Source: Azophilus sp965220425
GTDB taxonomy: Bacteria; Pseudomonadota; Gammaproteobacteria; Pseudomonadales; Azotimanducaceae
DNA length: 64,000 bases
Direction: 5' to 3'
Assembly (NCBI GenBank): GCA_965220425.1
Contig: OZ244830.1
Location: 4,402,001-4,466,000 of the forward strand
Part shown: positions 15,903-23,514 of the stretch, piece after piece
Position numbering within the stretch: the first letter of the stretch is position 1
Layout of the letters: each line of letters opens with the position of its first letter
Notes under the pieces: generated by a model
Databases searched by the model: none
What the model was told of the DNA's origin: nothing
The model's input: the letters and a program-made list of their open reading frames with translations, nothing else
Program-made: the position numbers and the translations under genes

Positions 15903-16222
15903 CGACGAGACATCAGGAGGCAGCGCGCCCCGGCTGGCAACCCGTGGTAAAAGTCCCGCGTCGCACCGAGACCGGCGAGGCGACCGCGGGCGAGACGCCC
16001 GGCTGGCAAGGCAAGAGGAGGGAAAATATCGGGCATATTTGACCGACGAGCAACGCAGTCAGCCGGGACGCATCGTCGGTCGGGAGCCTTCAGCCGGGGA
16101 GCGCGAGGGGTGCACCCCTCGCATGAATATGCAGCGGGACTTTTTCCATGGGCTGCCAGGCAGTTTCAACCGGCCTGGCCGTCGTAGCGGCGACGGGCGC
16201 TCTAACACGGGGAACACAAGTC
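15903..16222 (+). other. Gap inside the trp cluster containing a dispersed repeat
   Basis: About 320 bases between trpG and trpD. No gene is seen. Copy 2 of the hairpin repeat family lies at 16083-16123, where GCGAGGGGTGCACCCCTCGC (16103-16122) is a perfect 20-base palindrome. Insertion of such an element would explain the unusually wide spacing between genes that normally adjoin. Confidence 0.55.
16083..16123 (+). repeat. Dispersed hairpin repeat, copy 2
   Basis: GGAGCCTTCAGCCGGGGAGC leads into a perfect palindrome with arms GCGAGGGG and CCCCTCGC around TGCA. It differs from copy 1 (7768-7810) at only a few positions and from the copies near 39.9 kb by one loop base. As the clearest family member it sits in the trp operon between trpG and trpD. 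Confidence 0.7.
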
Positions 16223-17245
16223 ATGCGCATTGAAGACGCCCTGGGGCGCCTGTTTGACGGCAGGAGCCTGAGCCAGGCGGAGACCGGCGCGGTGTTTCAT
16301 CGGGTCATGTCCGGAGAGGCAACGCCCGCGCAGATCGGCGGCCTCCTCGCCGCGCTACGCGTCAAGGGAGAAACCGCGGCGGAAGTGGCCGGCGCCGCCC
16401 GGACCATGCGCGAGTTCGCCACCAGGGTGGAGGTGGATGTCCCCAACCTGATCGACACCTGCGGCACCGGCGGCAGCGGCGTCAAGCTCTTCAATATCTC
16501 GACGGCCGCCGCCTTCGCCGCCGCGGCGGCCGGCGCCCACGTCGCCAAGCACGGCAACCGCAAGATGACGAGCTTCAGCGGCAGCGCCGACGTACTCGAG
16601 GCCGCCGGCGCCAATATCGGCATCACCCCCGCCCAGGTCGCCCATTGCATCAGCGAGGTCGGCGTCGGGTTCATGTTCGCACAGGCGCACCACGGCGCGA
16701 CCCGGCACGCCGCGCCCGTGCGCCGGGAACTGGGTGCGCCCACCCTCATGAACGTGTTGGGGCCGTTGACGAACCCCGCCGGCGCCCGGCGGCAGGTGAT
16801 GGGTGTATTCAGCGCCCGCTGGCAGCGCACCCTCGCCGAGGTGGCGAAGCTGCTCGGCAGCGAACACGTACTCGTGGTGCACAGCAGCGGGCTCGACGAA
16901 ATCACCCTGGACGGCCCGACACGCGTCTGCGAGCTGCGCGCCGGGGAGATCGGCGAATACGAGATCGTGCCGGAAGACTTCGGCATCGCGAGCCGGAGCG
17001 TGGAGGAACTCCGCGCCGATTCGGTTGAGGCGAGTCTCGCTCTCTTCCAGGCGGCGCTGACCCGGCCCGACTCCGCCGCGGCGGATGTGGTGGCCCTGAA
17101 CGCCGGCGCCGGGATCTACGCCGCCGGCCTCGCCACCAGTTTCGCCAACGGCGTGACCATGGCTCAGGACGCCATCGCCGCCGGGCTCGCCAGGGAGCGC
17201 CTCGACGAGTTCGTGCGCATCACCAGCCTCATGGGCGAGTCCTGA
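16223..17245 (+). CDS. trpD: Anthranilate phosphoribosyltransferase
   Basis: A 340-residue enzyme joining anthranilate to PRPP in tryptophan synthesis. ATG 16223 (MRIEDALGRLFDGRSLS) is chosen over an earlier in-frame ATG at 16148 because homology starts there. Motifs are DTCGTGGSGVKLFNIST (PRPP binding), VAKHGNRKMTSFSGSADVLE, and GPLTNPAGARRQVMGVF. Length fits the family. The gene is separated from trpG by about 320 bases that carry a dispersed hairpin repeat, and trpC follows after 31 bases. Confidence 0.96.
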   Translation: MRIEDALGRLFDGRSLSQAETGAVFHRVMSGEATPAQIGGLLAALRVKGETAAEVAGAARTMREFATRVEVDVPNLIDTCGTGGSGVKLFNISTAAAFAAAAAGAHVAKHGNRKMTSFSGSADVLEAAGANIGITPAQVAHCISEVGVGFMFAQAHHGATRHAAPVRRELGAPTLMNVLGPLTNPAGARRQVMGVFSARWQRTLAEVAKLLGSEHVLVVHSSGLDEITLDGPTRVCELRAGEIGEYEIVPEDFGIASRSVEELRADSVEASLALFQAALTRPDSAAADVVALNAGAGIYAAGLATSFANGVTMAQDAIAAGLARERLDEFVRITSLMGES

Positions 17246-17276
17246 GGCGGCAGGCTACGCCGGACGGTCTGGAATC

Positions 17277-18065
17277 ATGGCCACCGTGCTGGACGAAATC
17301 CTGGCGCACAAGCGCGAGGAGGTAGACCACCGCAAACGCCTTCGCCCGCTGGCCGCCGTGCGCGACAGCGCGGAACGGCAACCCGCGCCCCGTGGTTTCC
17401 TCAACGCCCTCACGCAGAGAGCCGAAGCCGGCGAAGCCGCCGTGATCGCGGAAATCAAGAAGGCGTCGCCCAGCAAGGGCGTCATGCGTGCCGACTTCGA
17501 CCCGCCCGCCATCGCACTGAGCTACGCAGCCGCCGGCGCCGCCTGCCTGTCGGTGCTGACGGACGAGAAGTACTTCCAGGGCGGCGATGCCCACCTGCAA
17601 GCCGCGCGAAGTGCGGTTGCGCTGCCGGTGCTGCGCAAGGACTTCATCATCGACGATTACCAGGTATACGAGACGCGGGCCCTGGGAGCCGATTGCATTC
17701 TGCTGATCGTGAGCGCGCTGCCTGTCGGGCAACTCGGGTCATTGGCCGAACTGGCCGTCGGCCTCGGGCTCGATGTGCTGATCGAAGTGCACAACCGGCG
17801 GGAACTGGAGTCTGCGCTGTCGCTGGAACCGCTTCTTGTCGGCATCAACAACCGCAACCTGAAAACCTTCGAAACCAGCCTGAAGACGACCTTCGACCTG
17901 TTGCCCGCCATTCCGGACGGCGTAACGGTCGTCACGGAAAGCGGCATCCATCGGCGGAGCGATGTGCAGGCCATGCTCGACAGGGACCTGCGCGCGTTCC
18001 TGGTCGGTGAGGCATTCATGCGCGCAGCGGATCCGGGGGAAGCCTTGCGGGATTTGTTCCGCTGA
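17277..18065 (+). CDS. trpC: Indole-3-glycerol phosphate synthase
   Basis: A 262-residue TIM-barrel enzyme that closes the indole ring in tryptophan synthesis. The start is ATG 17277 (MATVLDEILAHKREEV). Motifs are VIAEIKKASPSKGVMR, where Lys is catalytic, SVLTDEKYFQGG, LRKDFIIDDYQVYE, LVGINNRNLKTFE and VTESGIHRRSDV. It is the monofunctional form, not fused to TrpF, the usual state in pseudomonads and xanthomonads. It is the last gene of the cluster; the convergent coq7 ends 39 bases later. trpA, trpB and trpF are not in the window. Confidence 0.96.
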   Translation: MATVLDEILAHKREEVDHRKRLRPLAAVRDSAERQPAPRGFLNALTQRAEAGEAAVIAEIKKASPSKGVMRADFDPPAIALSYAAAGAACLSVLTDEKYFQGGDAHLQAARSAVALPVLRKDFIIDDYQVYETRALGADCILLIVSALPVGQLGSLAELAVGLGLDVLIEVHNRRELESALSLEPLLVGINNRNLKTFETSLKTTFDLLPAIPDGVTVVTESGIHRRSDVQAMLDRDLRAFLVGEAFMRAADPGEALRDLFR

Positions 18066-18103
18066 TCCTCCCACGGAACTACGCAAACAAGATCAACCGG
18101 AAT

Positions 18104-18724
18104 TCAAACCCGGTAAGTCGTCTCCGTCATCACCCGCGAGAGCAGCGTCATCGCCTGCTTTACCGGCGCCGGAAACTCCTCCCCACCCATTTCCAGCGCG
18201 TCAGTGCCGTGCCGCGCCTCCTCCTCGTGCATGCGTTCGACGATGGCGCGGCTCCTGGCGTCCTGCTCCGGCAACGCATCGAGATGACGCTCGAGATGCT
18301 CGCAAACCTGGTCTTCCGTCGCCTCGACGAAACCCAGGCTCACCCGGTCGCCGATCAGCCCGGTGACCGCGCCCATTGCATAGGAGGCGGCGTAGAAGAG
18401 CGGGTTCAGCACGCTGGGGGCGCTGCCCAGTTCGCCGAGACGTTCCGCGCACCAGGCCAGGTGATCGGCCTCTTCGCCGGCGGCGCCGAGCAGGCGGTCG
18501 CGAACCTCCCGGTCCCGGGCCGTGAGCGCCTGGCCCTCGTAGAGCGCCTGGGCGCACACCTCGCCGGTGTGGTTGACGCGCATCAGCCCGGCGGCGTGGG
18601 CGCGCTCGGCGTCATCCATGGGCGCATCGTCGATCCGAGCGGCCGGGTTCTCCCGCTCCGCGGCGCGGGAGCCGGTCAACGTCTTGAGCGCCCGGTCGAA
18701 GCGCCGGATCGCGTCATCGAGCAT
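18104..18724 (-). CDS. coq7: Di-iron 5-demethoxyubiquinone hydroxylase (Coq7)
   Basis: A 206-residue membrane-associated di-iron oxygenase performing the last ring hydroxylation of ubiquinone synthesis. The start ATG 18724 gives MLDDAIRRFDRALKTL; the longer frame runs into the tRNA region and is rejected. Ligand motifs are VNHTGEVCAQALYEGQ, EEADHLAWCAERLGEL, and EATEDQVCEHLERHL with HEEEARHG. YAASYAMGAVTGLIGD matches the membrane-binding hairpin. It stands alone, convergent with trpC. Its presence points to a ubiquinone-making proteobacterium. Confidence 0.94.
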   Translation of the reverse strand: MLDDAIRRFDRALKTLTGSRAAERENPAARIDDAPMDDAERAHAAGLMRVNHTGEVCAQALYEGQALTARDREVRDRLLGAAGEEADHLAWCAERLGELGSAPSVLNPLFYAASYAMGAVTGLIGDRVSLGFVEATEDQVCEHLERHLDALPEQDARSRAIVERMHEEEARHGTDALEMGGEEFPAPVKQAMTLLSRVMTETTYRV

Positions 18725-18851
18725 GGTGTGAGCTTTCTCCGTCAGTTTCCAGGGGTTCCGGACGACACCGATCAGGGCCGGTCGTTCAGCGCGCACATCG
18801 CCGCATGTCGCGAAAATGGAAGCCCGAATCGTTGCGGATTCGGGCTTCCCG

Positions 18852-18953
18852 GCCTTGGTGGCGGAATTGGCAGACGCAGAGGAATGACAATCCTCCGGCT
18901 CCTGCAGGCGACCCCTGCATGCCTTCCGGGTTCGAGCCCCGGCCAAGGCACCA
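18852..18953 (+). tRNA. Class II tRNA, Leu-like body with GAC (Val) anticodon
   Basis: A full cloverleaf can be drawn by hand: acceptor GCCTTGG/CCAAGGC (7 pairs), D arm GCG/CGC with a GG in the loop, anticodon stem GAGGA/TCCTC around the loop ATGACAA, T arm CCGGG/CCCGG around TTCGAGC, discriminator A and encoded CCA. The loop puts T at position 33 and GAC at 34-36. The variable region is about 30 nt, with an inner TGCAGG/CCTGCA stem, a class II feature longer than usual. The D arm and A73 look like tRNA-Leu, while the anticodon reads Val codons GUC/GUU. Its amino acid and activity are unknown. Confidence 0.8.
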
Positions 18954-19055
18954 ATCCCGCGGATCGGTCAACGGGGAAGGCCAGTCCCCGATGGCAGTCT
19001 TATAACCGACAACGCATTTCGTTTCCAGCCGGCAATCGCTGAATTTCCGCGCGTT

Positions 19056-19619
19056 TCAGGGTTTCGGCAAAGTAACGCCACGCTGCCCCTGGTACTTGCC
19101 GCCGCGGTCCTTGTAGGAGACCTCGCAGCGCTCGTCGGACTGGAAGAACACCATCTGCGCCGCGCCCTCGTTGGCGTAGATTTTCGCCGGCAGGTTGGTG
19201 GTGTTGGAGAACTCCAGGGTGACGTGGCCCTCCCACTCCGGTTCCAGCGGCGTGACGTTGACGATGATGCCGCAGCGGGCGTAGGTGGACTTGCCGAGGC
19301 AGATCGTCAGCACGTCCCGCGGGATGCGGAAATATTCCACGGTGGATGCCAGCGCGAAGGAATTCGGGGGGATGGTGCAGACATCCTCCCGCACATCCAC
19401 GAAGCTTCGTTCGTCGAACGCCTTGGGGTCCACGGTGGCCGAGTAGATGTTGGTGAATACCTTGAACTGCGGCGCGCAGCGTACATCGTAACCGTAGCTC
19501 GAGGTGCCGAAGGAGATGATCTTGCCGTGCGCCCCCTGCCGTACCTGGCCGGGCTCGAACGGCTCGATCATGCCGCCCGCGGCCATTTCCCGGATCCAGC
19601 GGTCGGACTTGATGCTCAT
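19056..19619 (-). CDS. dcd: dCTP deaminase
   Basis: A 187-residue trimeric enzyme converting dCTP to dUTP for thymidylate synthesis. The start is ATG 19619 (MSIKSDRWIREMA). Motifs are GTSSYGYDVRCAPQFKVF, IPPNSFALASTVEYF, and VTPLEPEWEGHVTLEFSNTT containing the catalytic Glu; QMVFFQSDERCEVSY is near the C-terminus. The ATG overlaps the stop codon of the upstream apbC gene (TGATG), so the two are coupled. Length is standard. The dimeric dUTPase gene at 56.0 kb provides the next step in dUMP supply. Confidence 0.96.
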   Translation of the reverse strand: MSIKSDRWIREMAAGGMIEPFEPGQVRQGAHGKIISFGTSSYGYDVRCAPQFKVFTNIYSATVDPKAFDERSFVDVREDVCTIPPNSFALASTVEYFRIPRDVLTICLGKSTYARCGIIVNVTPLEPEWEGHVTLEFSNTTNLPAKIYANEGAAQMVFFQSDERCEVSYKDRGGKYQGQRGVTLPKP

Positions 19620-20686
19620 CAGTCGTCGCTGATGCCTATGGTCGGCTGAGCCGGCGCATCGATGTCCCACAGGCGCGCGGCCATGAAGCGGGCGGCATCG
19701 CGGTAGCGCCGCCCGTTCGCACCGTCGGGGTCCGCCGCCACGGTCGGGGTGCCCCCGTCAGCCTGCTCGCGGATGTCGGTCGCCAGCGGCAGTTCGCCCA
19801 GCAGCGGCACGCCGAACTCCGCCGCCACCCGTTCCCCGCCGCCGGCGCCGAACAGGTGGCTCAACGCGCCGCACTTGGGGCACTCGTACAGGCTCATGTT
19901 CTCCACCACGCCGAGTACGGGGATATCGACCTTGCGGAACATCTCGATGCCCTTCCTGGCATCGAGCAGGGCGATGTCCTGGGGCGTGGTGACGATGACC
20001 GCCCCGGAAACCGGAACCTTCTGAGACAGGGTCAACTGGATGTCGCCGGTACCTGGCGGCATGTCGACGATGAGATAGTCGAGCTCCTGCCAGTCGGTCT
20101 GCATCAGCATTTGCTGCAGCGCGCCGGTTGCCATGGGCCCGCGCCAGACCATGGGCGTGTTCTCCGCCACCAGAAAGCTCATCGACATGGTCTTGAGACC
20201 GTGCGCCTTGATCGGCACGAACAGCTTCTCGTCCTTGATCTCGGGCCGGCGTCCGGAAGCGACGCCCAGCATCATGCCCTGGCTCGGGCCATAGATGTCG
20301 GCGTCCAGCAGGCCAACCATCGCCCCTTCCCGCTCGAGCGCCAGGGCGAGGTTCACGGCGGTGGTGGACTTGCCGACGCCGCCCTTGCCGGACGCCACCG
20401 CGATCACGTGCCTGACCTGGGCAAAGCCACGGGCGGGCGGGGGATCGAAGCGCACTTCCAGGTCCAGCCGCTCGGTGTCGAGAAACGCCTTGAGCTGCTC
20501 CCACAACGTGTCCCGAATGCCCGATGCCGGATAACCGAGCGTGACGGATACCCGGCTGCCACTGGAGAGCACCCGGGCGCCGAGGCTCTGCCAGGGCTTC
20601 GCGAGATACGGATCGTTGAACTGTTCGACCTTCATGGGGCGGGATGCGCTTCCGGCGGGAACGACCACTGGGGATGAGGGCGTCAT
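19619..20686 (-). CDS. apbC: Iron-sulfur cluster carrier ATPase ApbC/Mrp
   Basis: A 355-residue P-loop protein of the Mrp/NBP35 family that carries Fe-S clusters to target enzymes. VIAVASGKGGVGKSTTAVNL is the deviant Walker A, LLDADIYGPSQGMMLG follows, and VENMSLYECPKCGALSHLFG holds the CxxC pair that binds the cluster. An N-terminal DUF59-like region (VSVTLGYPASGIRDTLW) is present, as in ApbC. ATG 20686 is chosen; ATG 20635 (MKVEQFND) is an alternative. The stop overlaps the dcd start. The gene is divergent from metG, a pairing common in gammaproteobacteria. Confidence 0.93.
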   Translation of the reverse strand: MTPSSPVVVPAGSASRPMKVEQFNDPYLAKPWQSLGARVLSSGSRVSVTLGYPASGIRDTLWEQLKAFLDTERLDLEVRFDPPPARGFAQVRHVIAVASGKGGVGKSTTAVNLALALEREGAMVGLLDADIYGPSQGMMLGVASGRRPEIKDEKLFVPIKAHGLKTMSMSFLVAENTPMVWRGPMATGALQQMLMQTDWQELDYLIVDMPPGTGDIQLTLSQKVPVSGAVIVTTPQDIALLDARKGIEMFRKVDIPVLGVVENMSLYECPKCGALSHLFGAGGGERVAAEFGVPLLGELPLATDIREQADGGTPTVAADPDGANGRRYRDAARFMAARLWDIDAPAQPTIGISDD

Positions 20687-20753
20687 TATAGGGTTGCGCA
20701 CCCGCTTGCGGTATAGTGCGCGCCGCCCACCGGAATCCGGCCCGAAGCGAACC

Positions 20754-22769
20754 ATGAGCCGCCGCATACTGGTCACCACCGCCCTGCCCTACACCAATGG
20801 CCCCATCCATGTCGGCCACCTGCTGGAGCACATTCAATCGGACATCTGGGTGCGCTACCAGCGGCTGCGCGGCAACGAATGCATCTACGTCTGCGCCGAC
20901 GATACGCACGGCACCGCGACCATGCTGAAGGCGGAAAACGAAGGCGTGAGCCCGGAGGTCATGATCGAGGGGATGCGCCGGGAACACGTGCGCGACTTCA
21001 AGGGTTTCCACATCGCCTACGACAACTATCATTCCACGCACTCGCAGGAAAACCGGGAACTCTGCGAGTCGATCTACGAACGCCTGGTCGATGCCGGCCT
21101 GATCTTCACCCGGGATGTGGAGCAGCTCTTCGATGCCGAGCGGGAAATGTTCCTCGCCGACCGGTTCGTGAAGGGCGGCTGCCCGCGGTGCGGGGCCGAG
21201 GATCAGTACGGCGACAACTGCGATGCCTGCGGCGCCACGTACAACGCGATCGAACTGAACAATCCCCGGTCCCTGATCTCCGGTGGGGAGCCGACGCTGC
21301 GCAGTTCCCCGCACTACTTCTTCGATCTTCCCCGCTACACCGGCTTCCTGCGCAAGTGGACCAGGAGCGGTACGGTGCAGCCCGAGGTGGCCAACAAGCT
21401 TGCCGAGTGGCTCGACGCGGGCCTGCGCGCCTGGGATATCTCCCGCGACGCGCCCTACTTCGGCTTCCTGGTTCCCGGTACCGCGGACAAGTATTTCTAC
21501 GTCTGGATGGATGCGCCCATCGGCTACATGGCCAGCTTCAAGAACCTGGTGGACGCACGCGGCGAGGTCCGCTTCGAGGACTTCTGGTCGCCGGAGGCGG
21601 ACGGCGAGACCGAGGTGCACCACTTCATCGGCAAGGACATCGTCAACTTCCACGCCCTGTTCTGGCCGGCGGTGCTGGACGGCTCGGGCTTCCGCACGCC
21701 CACGCGAATCCACACACACGGTTTCATCACCGTCAACGGCGCCAAGATGTCCAAGTCGAAGGGCACCTTCATCAGGGCCACGACCTGCCTCGAGTACATC
21801 GATCCGGAGTGCCTGCGCTACTACTACGCGACCAAGCTGAATGGCACCGTCGACGATTTCGACATCAACTTCGACGATTTCGCCCAGCGGGTGAACAGCG
21901 ATCTGGTCGGCAAGGTGGTGAATATCGCGAGCCGCTGCGCGGGCTTTATCGGCAAGCGGTTCGGCGGGCGGCTGTCGGCACGGTTGCACGACGAGCCGCT
22001 CTGGGCGCGCTTCGTCGAGGCCAGGGCCGAACTGGCGGAACACTTCGAGAAGAGCGCCACTTCCAGGGCCGTGCGCCTGATTACCGAACTCGCCGATCTC
22101 GCCAACCGGTATATCGCCCGCCACGAACCCTGGAAGCTCGCCAGAGTCGCAGACCGGCAGCACGAGATGCAGGCGATCTGCAGCCAGGGCATCAACCTGT
22201 TCCGGGTGCTGGCCATCTACCTGCAACCCGTTCTGCCCGCCATGGCGGAGTCGTCCCGGGAGTTCCTGAACGTCGAACCGTTCACCTGGGACGACATCGA
22301 CAAGCCGCTGCTCGACCATCGGATAGCCAGGTTTCGGCCGCTCTTCAAACGCATGGAAAAGAAAGACCTCGATGCGCTGGTGGAAGCTTCAAAGAGCGCG
22401 GCGGACACTGAGGCGCCGGAGCCGGAGCGCGAAGACCCGGCGACCATAACCATGGACGAGTTCGCCAGGGTCGAGCTCAAGGTGGCGTCGGTGGTCGCCG
22501 CCGAAGCGGTGGACGGCGCCGACAGGCTGCTGCGGCTGACCGTCGACGTGGGCGGCGAGGCGCGCCGGGTCTTGGCCGGCATCAAGTCCGCCTACCCGCG
22601 CCCGCAAGACCTGGTCGGCCGCCTGGTGATCGTGGTTGCCAACCTCGCGCCGCGCAAGATGCGGTTCGGCACCTCCGAAGGCATGGTGCTCGCGGCCGGG
22701 CCCGGCGGCGAGGATATCTTCCTGATCAGCCCGGACAGCGGCGCGGTACCGGGCATGCACGTGCGCTAA
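20754..22769 (+). CDS. metG: Methionyl-tRNA synthetase
   Basis: A 671-residue class I synthetase. ATG 20754 gives MSRRILVTTALPYTNGPIHV, the HIGH-type site being HVGH. The zinc knuckle is CPRCGAEDQYGDNCDACGA, the second signature KMSKSKGTF lies near residue 330, and WMDAPIGYMAS is the methionine pocket. The C-terminal 100 residues (MDEFARVELKVASVVAAEAV onward) form the EMAP-like tRNA-binding and dimer domain, so this is the long bacterial form. Divergent from apbC, and followed after 36 bases by the rsx operon. Confidence 0.97.
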   Translation: MSRRILVTTALPYTNGPIHVGHLLEHIQSDIWVRYQRLRGNECIYVCADDTHGTATMLKAENEGVSPEVMIEGMRREHVRDFKGFHIAYDNYHSTHSQENRELCESIYERLVDAGLIFTRDVEQLFDAEREMFLADRFVKGGCPRCGAEDQYGDNCDACGATYNAIELNNPRSLISGGEPTLRSSPHYFFDLPRYTGFLRKWTRSGTVQPEVANKLAEWLDAGLRAWDISRDAPYFGFLVPGTADKYFYVWMDAPIGYMASFKNLVDARGEVRFEDFWSPEADGETEVHHFIGKDIVNFHALFWPAVLDGSGFRTPTRIHTHGFITVNGAKMSKSKGTFIRATTCLEYIDPECLRYYYATKLNGTVDDFDINFDDFAQRVNSDLVGKVVNIASRCAGFIGKRFGGRLSARLHDEPLWARFVEARAELAEHFEKSATSRAVRLITELADLANRYIARHEPWKLARVADRQHEMQAICSQGINLFRVLAIYLQPVLPAMAESSREFLNVEPFTWDDIDKPLLDHRIARFRPLFKRMEKKDLDALVEASKSAADTEAPEPEREDPATITMDEFARVELKVASVVAAEAVDGADRLLRLTVDVGGEARRVLAGIKSAYPRPQDLVGRLVIVVANLAPRKMRFGTSEGMVLAAGPGGEDIFLISPDSGAVPGMHVR

Positions 22770-22805
22770 CATAGTCTTCTGTCCGACAGGCTTCCAGGCT
22801 CCGCC

Positions 22806-23384
22806 ATGGGCGAACTTGCACTGATCCTCATCGGCGCGCTTCTGGTCAACAACTTCGTGCTGGCCCAGTTCCTGGGGTTGTGCCCGTTCATGGGCGTGAC
22901 GAAGAGCTTGTCGACGGCACTGGCGATGGGCCTGGCGACGACGTTTGTGCTGACGCTGTCGGCCACCGTCTGCTTCCTGGTTTTCCACGGGCTGCTGGCG
23001 CCGCTCGGCCTGGGCTGGCTGAACATCATCGTATTCATCGTCGTGATCGCGGGGGTCGTCCAGTACACCGAAATGTACGTGCGCGCCACGAGCCCCCTGC
23101 TGCACCGGAGCCTCGGCATCTACCTGCCGCTCATCACCACGAACTGCGCGGTTCTCGGCGTCGCACTGCTGGCGGTAGGCAGCGACCTGACGCTCGCCGG
23201 CACCATCGTGTTCAGCGCCGGAGCCGCGGCCGGTTTCTCCCTGGTCATGGTGCTGTTCGGCGCCATCCGCGAGCGGCTGGAAGGCGCCGACGTGCCCGCC
23301 CCGTTCAAGGGCGCGCCCATCGCCCTGATCACCGCCGGCATCATGAGCCTCGGGTTCCTGGGCTTCGTCGGGCTCGATTCGTGA
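22806..23384 (+). CDS. rsxA: Electron transport complex subunit RsxA
   Basis: A 192-residue integral membrane protein with six predicted helices. LVNNFVLAQFLGLCPFMGVT is the conserved start of RnfA/RsxA/NqrE proteins, and YLPLITTNCAVLGVAL carries the second conserved cysteine that coordinates the intramembrane iron centre. It is part of the Rnf/Rsx ion-translocating oxidoreductase, which also keeps SoxR reduced in enterobacteria. It heads an operon rsxA-B-D-G-E-nth in which a separate rsxC is missing. The gap of about 130 bases to rsxB holds no gene. Confidence 0.95.
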   Translation: MGELALILIGALLVNNFVLAQFLGLCPFMGVTKSLSTALAMGLATTFVLTLSATVCFLVFHGLLAPLGLGWLNIIVFIVVIAGVVQYTEMYVRATSPLLHRSLGIYLPLITTNCAVLGVALLAVGSDLTLAGTIVFSAGAAAGFSLVMVLFGAIRERLEGADVPAPFKGAPIALITAGIMSLGFLGFVGLDS

Positions 23385-23514
23385 GCAGCCGGCCGCGTCA
23401 GGCGCCGTTTCTCTTTGGGGGAGTCGTAAAGGCGCCCAACAGGGAACGGCCTCGTTTGGAGGTGCTCATTGCGCAGCGCGTGGCCGGGAGCGCGGCTCCG
23501 CGAGTTCCTGGCAG

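Noticed and set aside
19758..22319. 853-codon open frame on the minus strand across apbC and metG
   Set aside because: It lies antisense to metG for most of its length and has no recognisable domains except where it runs out of frame through apbC; long antisense frames are expected at this GC content.
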